A DNA stretch of 64,000 bases from NCBI GenBank assembly GCA_900542635.1, contig UQOJ01000004.1:1-64000 (forward strand), in the 5' to 3' direction. The stretch is from an uncultured Collinsella sp. (GTDB lineage Bacteria > Actinomycetota > Coriobacteriia > Coriobacteriales > Coriobacteriaceae). The stretch's first letter is position 1. Every line of letters begins with the position of its first letter. The notes beneath the pieces were generated by a model. It had not been told where the DNA came from, searched no databases, and saw nothing but the letters and a program-made list of their open reading frames with translations. The position numbers and the translations under genes were made by a program. Below are positions 16,239 through 24,713 of this stretch, in pieces.

Positions 16239-16357
16239 CGACCGGACGAACGTCCAGACCGCGCGCCGCCGCGCGCAACACATGGCACATCTGGTGGCAG
16301 AGGGCGACAGACCACCGTGCGCATAGGAAAGGCCGGATTTGAAAGTTAGGAGCAATC

Positions 16358-17710
16358 ATGGCCAGTGACAACGGAAAGAGCTTCCTCGACAAGTTTGCCG
16401 AGGTCTCTGCGAAGGTGGGAAACCAGGTTCACCTGCGTTCCCTGCGTGACGCCTTCGCGACCATCACGCCGCTCTATATCCTTGCGGGTATCGCGGTTCT
16501 TATTAACAACGTCGTGTTCCCTCTGTTCCCGCTCGATGCGGCGGGCCTTGCCAACCTTCAGACGTGGGGTTCGGCGATTACGCTGGGCACCCTCAACGTC
16601 TCTGCCATTATCTTGGCCGGATTGATTGGCTACAGCCTCGCTAAGAACAAGCGCTTCGATAATCCGCTTGCTTGCATGGTCGTCGCTATCTCTGCCTTCG
16701 TCATCATGATGCCGCAGCAGATCACCGCCACGCTTGCCGCCACGAGCCCACTGCTCACCGACAAGATCACCTCCGCCGAGGTCACGGGCGCCCTTTCGAC
16801 TGCCAACACCGGCACCAACGGTCTGTTCTCGGCTATTATCATCGCCCTGCTTTCCGTCTCGCTCTTCATCAAGATTTCTGGCGTCGAGAAGCTCAAGGTT
16901 AAGCTGGGCGAGGGCGTGCCTCCCGCGGTCTCCAACTCCTTCAACGTCATGATTCCGATGCTGCTTAACCTCGCGGTCTTCGCTCTTGCCGCAGCCCTGC
17001 TCGCCGTGTGCGCCGGCACCGATCTGTGCACCATCATCTCCACGTGCATCTCCAACCCGCTCAAGAGCATCATGAACGCTGGTCCGTGGGCTGTTATCCT
17101 CATCTACACCCTTGCTAACCTGCTGTTCTGCGTCGGTATTCACCAGTCCACCATCTCTGGCGCTACCGTCGAGCCGATCCTGACCATGCTCATCGTCGAC
17201 AACATGGCTACCTTTGCCGCCGGTGGCACCATCCAGCCCGATCACTACATGAACATGCAGATCGTTAACAGCTTCGCCCTCATCGGCGGCTCGGGCTGCA
17301 CCCTCATGCTCCTGCTCGACACGCTCCTGTTCTCCAAAAACAAGGCTTCCGAGACCGTTTCCAAGATGGCTATCCTGCCTGGTCTGTTCAACATCAACGA
17401 GCCGGTTATCTACGGTTACCCCATCGTGTACAACCTGCCGCTCATGATCCCGTTTGTCCTCCTTCCCGACCTGTTCATCGGCATCACCTATGGCCTTACC
17501 TGCGCAGGCATCATCAGCCCCTGCATCGCCCAGGTGCCCTGGACCATGCCTCCCGTCATCAATGCCCTGCTCGCTACGGGCTTTGACTGGCGCGCTGGCG
17601 TGTGGCAGGCTATCGAGATTGTCATTGGCATGGCCGTCTACCTGCCCTTTATGAAGATTTCCGAGAAGGCAATCGCCAAGCAGGAGGCTCTCGCCGAGCA
17701 GAACGCCTAA
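16358..17710 (+). CDS. celB: PTS cellobiose/lactose-family EIIC permease
   Basis: This 450-residue integral membrane protein forms the sugar channel. It has about ten hydrophobic segments and the family pattern FNINEPVIYGYPIVYN (around 345-360) that marks the substrate-binding region, plus VGIHQSTISG in the middle. It lacks fused EIIA or EIIB domains; these follow as separate genes, as in chb/cel systems. The start ATG has TAGGAGC upstream. The 120-base gap from the glycosidase shows no terminator. Confidence 0.94.
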   Translation: MASDNGKSFLDKFAEVSAKVGNQVHLRSLRDAFATITPLYILAGIAVLINNVVFPLFPLDAAGLANLQTWGSAITLGTLNVSAIILAGLIGYSLAKNKRFDNPLACMVVAISAFVIMMPQQITATLAATSPLLTDKITSAEVTGALSTANTGTNGLFSAIIIALLSVSLFIKISGVEKLKVKLGEGVPPAVSNSFNVMIPMLLNLAVFALAAALLAVCAGTDLCTIISTCISNPLKSIMNAGPWAVILIYTLANLLFCVGIHQSTISGATVEPILTMLIVDNMATFAAGGTIQPDHYMNMQIVNSFALIGGSGCTLMLLLDTLLFSKNKASETVSKMAILPGLFNINEPVIYGYPIVYNLPLMIPFVLLPDLFIGITYGLTCAGIISPCIAQVPWTMPPVINALLATGFDWRAGVWQAIEIVIGMAVYLPFMKISEKAIAKQEALAEQNA

Positions 17711-17862
17711 CGTTCGTCCCTTTCACCTTTGCGGGCGCCGGTACGCGGCGCCGGTGCCCGCAGCTCTCTCCCTTGTGTAAAGATGCAGGGGGGTTGGCAC
17801 AATAGCCGCAAGGAATAAAACCAGTTGTCGTCTGCGCGCCGCGCAGTTATAAGGAGGAAACC

Positions 17863-18165
17863 ATGAAGAAGATCATGCTCTGCTGCAATGCCGGTATGTC
17901 CACGAGCCTGCTGGTCCAGAAGATGCAGGCCGAGGTTGCAAACCGTGGTCTGGATATTGAGGTCGAGGCTCGTCCCATGAACGAGGCCCACGATCACCTG
18001 GACGAGTGCGACATGTTGCTGCTTGGTCCGCAGATCGGCTACACCAAGGGCGATTTTGAGAAGGAGGCCGCCGGTCGTTTTCCGGTCGAGGTCATCAACA
18101 TGGTCGACTACGGCCGCATGAACGCTGCCGGCATCATCGACCACTGCGTCAGCGTGATGGGCTAG
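17863..18165 (+). CDS. celA: PTS cellobiose-family EIIB
   Basis: The 100-residue cytoplasmic phosphocarrier begins MLCCNAGMSTSLLVQKM; by family comparison the phosphorylated cysteine is Cys8, directly before NAGMSTS. It accepts phosphate from EIIA and passes it to the incoming sugar at EIIC. The start ATG has AAGGAGG upstream, and the EIIA gene begins within 10 bases of its stop. The length and fold order are normal for the lactose/cellobiose family. Confidence 0.95.
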   Translation: MKKIMLCCNAGMSTSLLVQKMQAEVANRGLDIEVEARPMNEAHDHLDECDMLLLGPQIGYTKGDFEKEAAGRFPVEVINMVDYGRMNAAGIIDHCVSVMG

Positions 18166-18174
18166 GTGCTCTGC

Positions 18175-18507
18175 ATGGAGGATATGAACGAACTGCAGAT
18201 GACCTGCTTTGAGATCATCAGCTACGTCGGTACCGCCAAGAGCATGTACATCAATGCCGTGCAAAAGGCCAAGGAGGGCGATTTTGACGCCGCCGAGGAG
18301 CTTATCAAGCAGGGCGACGAGGCCTATAACGGTGGCCACGATGTTCACATGGGGCTTCTGAAGAAGGAGGCCAACGGCGAACGTAACGGCGAGGCCCCGT
18401 TGATTTTGCTGCATGCCGAGGACCAGATGGCCGGCACCGAGACCATGCGCGTCATGGCGACGGAGCTCATCGAGGTTCACAAGCAGCTGCAGGCACTTCA
18501 GGTCTAG
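18175..18507 (+). CDS. celC: PTS lactose/cellobiose-family EIIA
   Basis: This small helical phosphocarrier of about 110 residues has the active histidine in LILLHAEDQMAG (about residue 80), flanked by the usual C-terminal helix ATELIEVHKQL. It receives phosphate from HPr. ATG 18175 (MEDMNEL) has AGGTG six bases upstream and is preferred; GTG 18166 and ATG 18184 are alternatives. It is the last gene of the beta-glucoside operon and is followed by a strong terminator. Confidence 0.94.
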   Translation: MEDMNELQMTCFEIISYVGTAKSMYINAVQKAKEGDFDAAEELIKQGDEAYNGGHDVHMGLLKKEANGERNGEAPLILLHAEDQMAGTETMRVMATELIEVHKQLQALQV

Positions 18508-18565
18508 TCGGCGTTATCGCCGCGACGGACCGTGCGGTCCAACAGACAACATAGTCCCTTTGACG

Positions 18566-18605
18566 GGCGCCGGGAGCCTCCGCCTCCCGGCGCCTTTATT
18601 TTTGG
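18566..18605 (+). terminator. Terminator after the beta-glucoside operon
   Basis: GGCGCCGGGAG and CTCCCGGCGCC form an 11-bp stem with a seven-base loop, followed by TTTATTTTTG. Confidence 0.9.
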
Positions 18606-18653
18606 GGATGGTCTTGCGCGGCCTGTTGGGCAGCCAATTGCGTTACCCCAGAT

Positions 18654-18694
18654 AAAACCTGCCAAAACAAACCTGTCCCTTTTTGGTAGGTTTT
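18654..18694 (+). repeat. Hairpin related to the 14710-14807 repeat
   Basis: AAAACCTGCCAAAA pairs with TTTTGGTAGGTTTT (one wobble) and runs into more T residues, so it can act as a terminator. The segment AACCTGCCAAAACAAACC is shared with the right arm of the repeat before the operon, so the two related elements bracket the beta-glucoside genes. Confidence 0.65.
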
Positions 18695-18748
18695 TGCTTT
18701 GGGAGCGGTACCATACAGGCAATGTTTAAACGAGAAAGGTGGGCCCCC

Positions 18749-19702
18749 ATGGAACCCAAGCAGTACTACATCGGCATCGACGTCGGCGGCACTTCGGTTA
18801 AGGAGGGCCTGTTCGACGAGGACGGAAATCTGCTGGCCAAGGCCAGCGTGCCCACGCCTCCCATCGTTGACGCTGCGGGCTTTGCCGCGGTGACCGAGGC
18901 TATCGACCAGGTGGTCGCTAAGGCGCAGATTCCGCGCGCCTTTGTGGCAGGCATTGGCCTGGCCGTTCCGTGCCCCATCCCGGCGTCGGGCGATGCCAAG
19001 GTCAAGGCCAACATTGCCATTAACCTGCCCGAGCTCAAGATCGCCATCCAGGAGCACTGCCCTGATGCGGTCGTTAAGTATGAGAACGATGCCAACGCCG
19101 CCGCCATGGGCGAGGCCTGGCTCGGTTCTGCCAAGGGCGTGCAGAACGTGGTGATGGTCACCATCGGTACCGGCGTGGGCGGCGGCGTTATCGTTAACGG
19201 CGACGTGGTATCGGGCGTTGTGGGCGCCGGCGGCGAGATTGGCCACATGTGCCTGAATCCGGCTGAGGAGCGCACCTGCGGCTGCGGCGGCCATGGCCAC
19301 CTGGAGCAGTATTCCAGCGCCACCGGCGTGGTGAGCAACTACCTTGCCGAGTGCAAGAAGGCGGGCGTCGAGCCCATCGAGCTGACCGGCCCCTCCGATT
19401 CCAAGGACGTGTTCCAGGCTTGTCGCGAGGGCGACAAGCTCGCGCTGGCCGCGGCCGATACCATGGCCGACTATCTCGGCCGCGCACTGGCGCTTATTGC
19501 CAACGTGGTTGATCCCGAGATGTTCCTCATCGGCGGCGGCGCCTCCGCCTCGGCCGATGTCTACCTCGACAAGGTTCGCGAGCACTTTAAGCAGTACGCG
19601 CTTTCCGCCTCGCGCGAGACGCCCATTAAGGTCGCTTCGCTCGGAAACGACGCCGGCATCATCGGTGCCGCCTACGTAGCTCTGCGCGCCGCCGGCAAAT
19701 AG
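18749..19702 (+). CDS. glk: ROK-family glucokinase
   Basis: The 317-residue sugar kinase has the N-terminal phosphate loop IGIDVGGTSVKEGLF (about 8-22), a central GTGVGGG nucleotide loop, and the ROK zinc region EIGHM...CGCGGHGHLEQ. It probably phosphorylates glucose released by the upstream glycosidase. In the usual CxCGxxGCxE zinc motif the last Cys is His (CGCGGHGHLE), a variation that could still bind zinc. The start ATG 18749 has AGGTGG upstream; earlier ATGs lack ribosome sites. The strict substrate within the ROK family is not proven by sequence. Confidence 0.9.
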   Translation: MEPKQYYIGIDVGGTSVKEGLFDEDGNLLAKASVPTPPIVDAAGFAAVTEAIDQVVAKAQIPRAFVAGIGLAVPCPIPASGDAKVKANIAINLPELKIAIQEHCPDAVVKYENDANAAAMGEAWLGSAKGVQNVVMVTIGTGVGGGVIVNGDVVSGVVGAGGEIGHMCLNPAEERTCGCGGHGHLEQYSSATGVVSNYLAECKKAGVEPIELTGPSDSKDVFQACREGDKLALAAADTMADYLGRALALIANVVDPEMFLIGGGASASADVYLDKVREHFKQYALSASRETPIKVASLGNDAGIIGAAYVALRAAGK

Positions 19703-19834
19703 CTGGTGCAAAGGGGGCAGACTTCGCTCCAACACTTGCCCCAAAATATGCCGTGGCCCTTCCGTCTGCGAAGGCTCGGCATCGGCGTGCTACCATAGCT
19801 ACGTCCAAGTACACATATCAAGTGGAGGATATCC

Positions 19835-20758
19835 ATGGCAAACGTTCTTGTCTTTGGTCACCAGAACCCCGATAACGACGCCATCATGAGCGCCGTCGTC
19901 CTGTCCCAGCTGCTCAACCAGGTTGAGTATGCCGGCAACACCTACGAGGCCTGCGCCCTTGGTCAGCTTCCGGCCGAGTCCGCCAAGCTGCTCGCCGACG
20001 CCGGCATCGCCGAGCCCCGCGTGATCGAGTCCGTCGAGGCCGGTCAGCTCGTCGTCCTCACCGACCACAACGAGTCTGCCCAGTCCGTTGCCGGCCTTAA
20101 GGACGCCACGGTCTTTGGTGTTGTCGACCATCACCGCATCGGCGACTTCGAGACCGCCGGCCCGCTGCACTACATCTGCCTGCCTTGGGGCTCCAGCTGC
20201 ACCATTGTCACCAAGCTCGCCGGCGTGCTCGGCGTTGAGCTTTCCGACGTCCAGGCTAAGCTGCTGCTCTCGGCCATGATGACCGACACGCTCATGCTCA
20301 AGAGCCCCACCACCACCGATGTCGACCGCGCCGTCGCCGCCAAGGTCGGCGAACAGGTGGGCGTCGATCCGGTTAAGTTTGGCATGGAGGTCTTCCTCAC
20401 CCGTCCGTCTGGCTCTTTCACCGCAGCCGAGATGGTCGGCAACGACATCAAGATGTTCGAGCCCGCCGGCAAGAAGCTGCTCATCGGCCAGTACGAGACT
20501 GTCGACAAGACCCGCGCACTCGGCATGATCGACGAGATTCGCGAGGCCATGCGCGCCTACGCCGCCGAGAAGGGTGCCGACGGCATTGTCCTGTGCATCA
20601 CCGACATCATGGAGGAGGGCTCGCAGGTCCTGCTCGAGGGCGAGACCGAGGCTGCTCAGAAGGGCCTGGGCATTGCTGACGAGCACGACGGCGTCTGGAT
20701 GCCGGGTGTCCTCTCCCGTAAGAAGCAGGTCGCTGCCCCCATTATGGCCGCCTGCTAG
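19835..20758 (+). CDS. ppaC: Manganese-dependent inorganic pyrophosphatase (family II)
   Basis: This cytoplasmic enzyme hydrolyses pyrophosphate to pull biosynthetic reactions forward. The 307-residue protein has both DHH-family domains: metal ligands in GHQNPDND (His9, Asp13, Asp15), VVDHH (about 97-101), and the C-terminal DHHA2 region with SRKKQ near the end. No CBS or DRTGG regulatory insertion is present, so this is the short form. The start ATG has GTGGAGG upstream, and an intrinsic terminator follows. Confidence 0.96.
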   Translation: MANVLVFGHQNPDNDAIMSAVVLSQLLNQVEYAGNTYEACALGQLPAESAKLLADAGIAEPRVIESVEAGQLVVLTDHNESAQSVAGLKDATVFGVVDHHRIGDFETAGPLHYICLPWGSSCTIVTKLAGVLGVELSDVQAKLLLSAMMTDTLMLKSPTTTDVDRAVAAKVGEQVGVDPVKFGMEVFLTRPSGSFTAAEMVGNDIKMFEPAGKKLLIGQYETVDKTRALGMIDEIREAMRAYAAEKGADGIVLCITDIMEEGSQVLLEGETEAAQKGLGIADEHDGVWMPGVLSRKKQVAAPIMAAC

Positions 20759-20778
20759 GTTTAGTTGACCAAACGCTA

Positions 20779-20818
20779 CGACCGGATCGCGGACGCCCCG
20801 CGCTCCGGTCGTTTTTTG
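20779..20818 (+). terminator. Terminator after ppaC
   Basis: ACGACCGGA pairs with TCCGGTCGT, with an inner GCGG...CCGC extension, and is followed by T6. Confidence 0.9.
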
Positions 20819-20823
20819 TGCAT

Positions 20824-20992
20824 GGCGCCGCGTCGTCTCTTGGACAGGCGTGCCCGTGCCGTTGGGCAAATAATGTTCAACCTGTGGTTCCGCTTTTCGG
20901 CCACGCCTGCGTGCTTGTCGTGCAGGGTAGGCTAGATGCAAGCGTAATACGTTAGAGCGCGGCGCCGCCACTTGGGCGGGCCGTGCTTTTTT
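20824..20992 (+). promoter_or_regulatory. nhaA leader with intrinsic terminator (possible attenuator)
   Basis: AGCGCGGC (20956-20963) pairs with GCCGTGCT, with further CCGCC/GGCGG pairing, and is followed by T6 ending at 20992. A terminator thus lies only about 35 bases before the nhaA start. GGCGCCGCG (20824-20832) is perfectly complementary to CGCGGCGCC in the terminator's left arm (20958-20966) and could act as an antiterminator. Riboswitch-like control is an inference; GC-rich palindromic words make chance pairing possible. Confidence 0.5.
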
Positions 20993-21025
20993 AAGACGGG
21001 AGCCTTCCCGTGAAAGGAGCCGCCC

Positions 21026-22384
21026 ATGGCAGCACCCGAGCAGCTGTTCAACGTCCGTGAGCGCAAGCGTTTTGAGCGTCACGACATCTGGGAGCGCATC
21101 GCCGAGAACGGCACGATTTCCGCCGCCGTCATGGTCTTCGCCGCCATCGCCGCCGTCATTTGCGCCAATACCGATGCCTACGAGGCCATCCATCACTTTT
21201 TGGAGACCCCGCTGTATGTGGGTCTGGGCAACCTTACGGCCGGTCTCACCGTTGAGCTTTTCGTCAACGACTTTCTCATGGCGATTTTCTTTTTGTTGGT
21301 GGGTATTGAGCTTAAGTACGAGATGACGGTCGGCGAGCTCAAGAATCCGCGTCAGGCCATGCTTCCCATGCTGGCGGCCGTGGGTGGCGTCGTCGTTCCC
21401 GCCTGCATCTACCTGATCTTTAACCATGCCGGCGCTCACAACGGTTGGGCCATCCCCATGGCAACCGATATTGCCTTCGCACTGGGCGTGCTGTCGCTTT
21501 TGGGCAATCGCGTGCCCAACGGCGTGCGCGTGTTCTTCTCGACGCTCGCCATCGCCGACGACCTCATCTCTATCGCCGCCATCGCCATCTTCTACGGTCA
21601 GAGCCCCAATCCGTTTTGGTTGGGCGCCGCCGCGCTTGTGACCTGCGCGCTCGTGTGGCTCAACAAGACGCAGCATTACCGCCTTGCCCCGTATTCGGTA
21701 CTGGGTTTGCTGTTGTGGTTCTGCATGTTCAAGAGCGGCGTACACGCCACGCTTGCCGGCGTCATCTTGGCTTTTACCATCCCGGCCAAGTGCGGCGTCA
21801 AGCTCGATAGCCTTACCGATTGGTTGGGCGAGTGCCTGCCGTTGCTCGATGACCGCTACGATGACGAGGCACACATCCTGGGCCAGCATGACTTTACCGT
21901 TTCGACCACTAAGGTCGAGCGCGTCATGCACCGCGTCACCCCGCCGCTCATCCGCATGGAGCGTCTGATCTCCACGCCGGTCAACTTTGTGATTCTTCCG
22001 ATCTTTGCGTTCGTGAACGCACAGGTTCGCCTAGTGGGCGTGGACATGAGCACGCTGCTCACCGACCCGGTGACGCTCGGCGTGTACTTTGGCATGCTGC
22101 TGGGCAAGCCGATCGGCATCTTTGGCATGACGTTCGCCTTGGTCAAGCTCAAGGTCTGCGAGCTGCCGCACAATGTCAACTGGCACATGATTGCCGGTGT
22201 GGGCATTCTGGGCGGCATCGGCTTTACCATGTCGATTCTCATCAGCGGTCTTGCCTTCCCGACGGCCCAGTTTGAGGTTCTGGCTGCCAAGGCCGCCATC
22301 CTTGCCGGTTCGGTCACCGCCGCCGTGCTCGGTATGATCTACATGAGCGTGGTCTGCAAACACCCCGCGCCCAAAGACAAGTAA
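21026..22384 (+). CDS. nhaA: Na+/H+ antiporter NhaA
   Basis: This inner-membrane antiporter exchanges cytoplasmic Na+ (or Li+) for protons to control pH and salt. The 452-residue protein has about 12 hydrophobic helices, the motif FFLLVGIELKYE (about 90-101), and the ion-binding aspartates in ATDIAFALGVL and IADDLISI (two adjacent Asp). A hydrophilic loop (about 270-300) sits between the halves. The start ATG has AAAGGAG upstream. A terminator in the leader suggests conditional expression. Confidence 0.95.
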   Translation: MAAPEQLFNVRERKRFERHDIWERIAENGTISAAVMVFAAIAAVICANTDAYEAIHHFLETPLYVGLGNLTAGLTVELFVNDFLMAIFFLLVGIELKYEMTVGELKNPRQAMLPMLAAVGGVVVPACIYLIFNHAGAHNGWAIPMATDIAFALGVLSLLGNRVPNGVRVFFSTLAIADDLISIAAIAIFYGQSPNPFWLGAAALVTCALVWLNKTQHYRLAPYSVLGLLLWFCMFKSGVHATLAGVILAFTIPAKCGVKLDSLTDWLGECLPLLDDRYDDEAHILGQHDFTVSTTKVERVMHRVTPPLIRMERLISTPVNFVILPIFAFVNAQVRLVGVDMSTLLTDPVTLGVYFGMLLGKPIGIFGMTFALVKLKVCELPHNVNWHMIAGVGILGGIGFTMSILISGLAFPTAQFEVLAAKAAILAGSVTAAVLGMIYMSVVCKHPAPKDK

Positions 22385-22401
22385 AAGCATATACAAGTTT
22401 G

Positions 22402-22439
22402 AAAACGCCGCCTGTGGACACCATCACAAGCGGCGTTTT
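22402..22439. terminator. Bidirectional terminator between nhaA and a small gene
   Basis: AAAACGCCGC pairs with GCGGCGTTTT across an 18-base loop. The A and T ends serve both strands. Confidence 0.85.
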
Positions 22440-22468
22440 AGTCAATGGGGACGTTCTTAAATGACTAG
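22440..22468 (+). repeat. Single copy of a GGGGACGTTCTTAAA repeat
   Basis: This 29-base segment, centred on GGGGACGTTCTTAAATGACT, is 28/29 identical to the left arm of the large palindrome at 57714. It ends two bases from the stop codon of the minus-strand gene next to it. Confidence 0.75.
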
Positions 22469-22470
22469 GC

Positions 22471-22725
22471 TTATTCCACCGTTCCGTAGACGGCGCCCCA
22501 GCCGTGGGCGGCCAAGGCGGAGTTGAGCTGGTCGCAAAGTGACTGGCGGTCGTAATAGCCGGGCGGTAGCAGGTTGACGATTTCCATGAGATCGGGCGCC
22601 AGGTCCAAGATTTCGGCCTGCACGATGAGATCCAGGCGGTCGATGGCGTGGCGGTCGTAAAACAGCCCGTCGACCAGGCGCTGCAGGTCGCCGAATTCCT
22701 CGGCCTGAAACGATCCGTACTCCAT
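22471..22725 (-). CDS. Small conserved-looking hypothetical protein
   Basis: The 84-residue soluble protein starts MEYGSFQ and contains a C-terminal block LPPGYYDRQSLCDQLNSAL that looks like a structured small domain; I cannot name the family with confidence. GGAGG lies just upstream of ATG 22725; the longer frame to 22776 has no ribosome site. It is divergent from the aminotransferase gene and convergent with nhaA. No catalytic motif or membrane segment is visible. Confidence 0.65.
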   Translation of the reverse strand: MEYGSFQAEEFGDLQRLVDGLFYDRHAIDRLDLIVQAEILDLAPDLMEIVNLLPPGYYDRQSLCDQLNSALAAHGWGAVYGTVE

Positions 22726-22874
22726 AGTGCCTCCTTGGGCGCCCCACGCCGGCATGCGCGGCGATTCGTAAATCATTGCGATGAACTTAATCTATCACGG
22801 CTTCATGCCGTTGCGGCGGTGGCGGTCTATACTTAGACGAACTGCAACGTCCCGCTTCGCGAAAGGTCGCACCC

Positions 22875-24179
22875 ATGCAGACGATCTACCAGAAGATGGA
22901 AACCACCGAACTCGATGCCGCCATCGAGGCGCTCAAAGCCGAGGTCGCCGAGGTCAAGGCCAAGGGCCTGGCGCTCGACATGGCCCGCGGCAAGCCGTCG
23001 CCCTCCCAGGTGGACATCTCTCGACCCATGCTCGATATCCTCAATGCCGATGCCGATCTGCACGACGGCAACGTCGACTGCTCAAACTACGGTTGCTTTG
23101 AGGGCATTCCCTCGGCGCGCAAGCTGGCGGGGGAGTTCCTGGGTTGCCCTGCCGAGCAGACGCTCGTACTGGGTTCGTCGAGCCTTCTGATCGAGCACGA
23201 TATCGCCGGCATGTTTTGGCGCTGCGGTTCGTGCGGCAGCGAGCCTTGGGAGGCTTACGAGGCCGCGCACGACGGCAAGAAAGTCAAGTTCCTGTGCCCT
23301 GTTCCCGGCTACGACCGTCACTTTGGCATCACCGCCGACCTGGGTATCGAGAATGTCCCCGTCGCGATGACCGATAATGGCCCCGACATGGACGAGATCG
23401 AGCGCCTCGTTGCCGCCGACGATTCCATCAAGGGTATCTGGTGCGTGCCCAAGTATTCCAACCCCACGGGCATCACCTTTAGCGAGGACACCGTGCGTTG
23501 CCTGGTCGAGATGCCCACGGCCGCGCCCGATTTCCGCATCTTCTGGGACAACGCCTACTGCGTGCACGACCTGTACGATGAGACCGACGAGCTCGCAAAC
23601 ATCTTTGACCTCGCTCGCGCGGCGGGCACCGAGGACCGCGTGGTGGCCTTTGCCTCGACGTCCAAGATCACCTTCCCGGGCGCCGGCATCGGCTTTATCG
23701 GTGCGAGCCCCGCGGTTATCGCGGAGTTCTCCAAGCGTCTGAAGGCCGGCCTTATCAGCGCCGACAAGCTCAACCAGCTGCGTCACGTGCGCTTCCTTCC
23801 CACCATCGAGGCGGTCAAGGAGCACATGAAAAAGCATGCCGAGTTCTTGCGCCCACGCTTTGAGGCCGTCGAGCGCAAGCTCACCGAGGGTTTGGGCGAC
23901 ACGGGCTGCGCCACTTGGACGCATCCCCGCGGCGGCTACTTTGTGAGCTTTGATGGTCCCGAGGGCTCGGCCCAAAAGGTCGCAGTGCTTTGTGCCGACC
24001 TGGGCGTCAAGCTCACGCCGGCTGGTGCTACCTGGCCTTATGGCAAGGATCCGCGCGACACCAACATCCGCATCGCGCCGAGCTATCCCACGGTCGAGGA
24101 CCTGGAGGCAGCACTCGACGTACTGGTGCTGGCCGTCAAGCTCGTCGCTGCCGAGCTCGCTCGTGCCGAGCGCGCCTAA
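22875..24179 (+). CDS. PLP-dependent aminotransferase (class I fold, aspartate type)
   Basis: The 434-residue fold-type I aminotransferase has an N-terminal helix, DMARGKPSPSQ, SNYGCFEGIPSARKL, and the PLP region DNAYCVHDLY (Asp and Tyr contacts) followed by the Schiff-base Lys in FASTSKITFPGAG. It ends with the substrate-binding Arg in TNIRIAPSYP. The style matches the distinct aspartate aminotransferase subgroup PF12897 rather than classical AspC. It probably interconverts aspartate or a related amino acid with 2-oxoglutarate. It is a single gene with ribosome site GAAAGG. Confidence 0.88.
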   Translation: MQTIYQKMETTELDAAIEALKAEVAEVKAKGLALDMARGKPSPSQVDISRPMLDILNADADLHDGNVDCSNYGCFEGIPSARKLAGEFLGCPAEQTLVLGSSSLLIEHDIAGMFWRCGSCGSEPWEAYEAAHDGKKVKFLCPVPGYDRHFGITADLGIENVPVAMTDNGPDMDEIERLVAADDSIKGIWCVPKYSNPTGITFSEDTVRCLVEMPTAAPDFRIFWDNAYCVHDLYDETDELANIFDLARAAGTEDRVVAFASTSKITFPGAGIGFIGASPAVIAEFSKRLKAGLISADKLNQLRHVRFLPTIEAVKEHMKKHAEFLRPRFEAVERKLTEGLGDTGCATWTHPRGGYFVSFDGPEGSAQKVAVLCADLGVKLTPAGATWPYGKDPRDTNIRIAPSYPTVEDLEAALDVLVLAVKLVAAELARAERA

Positions 24180-24245
24180 CGCCTAGGGCCCCGCAAGTCC
24201 GCGCCCAGTACTATCCGCATTTTCGATACGTAAAGGAGCGTATAC

Positions 24246-24560
24246 ATGGATTTGGGTATTTCCACCAACCCCACACCGGAGATCTACACCATTAAGGTAA
24301 CCGGCGAGATCGATATCTCTAACGCCGATAGCCTGCGCAATGCCATTGACCTGGCGCTCGAGCAGCCCACTGAGGCCGTTGAGCTCGATTTTGCCCAGGT
24401 GAGCTACATCGATTCGACGGGCATTGGCGTGCTCGTGGGCGCCGCGCACCACGCGGTCGACCACGGTAAGCGCTTTAGCTGCACTAATGTGCAGCCCCAG
24501 GTGATGCGCGTGGTTCAGCTGCTGGGCGTCGACCAGGAGATTTCGATCACGGCGGCATAA
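24246..24560 (+). CDS. STAS-domain protein (anti-sigma-factor antagonist type)
   Basis: The 104-residue single STAS domain has VTGEIDISNADSLRNAI at the start and the phosphorylatable serine in YIDSTGIGVL (about 58-67), as in SpoIIAA/RsbV proteins that bind anti-sigma kinases when unphosphorylated. No kinase or sigma factor is encoded nearby, so its partner must lie elsewhere. The start ATG has AAAGGAG upstream. Confidence 0.88.
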   Translation: MDLGISTNPTPEIYTIKVTGEIDISNADSLRNAIDLALEQPTEAVELDFAQVSYIDSTGIGVLVGAAHHAVDHGKRFSCTNVQPQVMRVVQLLGVDQEISITAA

Positions 24561-24713
24561 TCTTTGCCCCCAAAAGGGCGTGCCGTTTGGCATATGTTTG
24601 TGATGCGCTCGGACGTTTTGGCGTCCGGGCGCTATACTTGACCGAATGAATAGACGAGTTCCGGCCGAATGGCGCGGTGCGGGCTCGACTCACATCGAGC
24701 CTTGGAGGTATGT

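Noticed and set aside
19799..21931. 710-residue minus-strand open frame across ppaC and nhaA
   Set aside because: It covers two unrelated recognised genes and two terminators on the plus strand, and its translation is His/Gly/Asp-rich without motifs.
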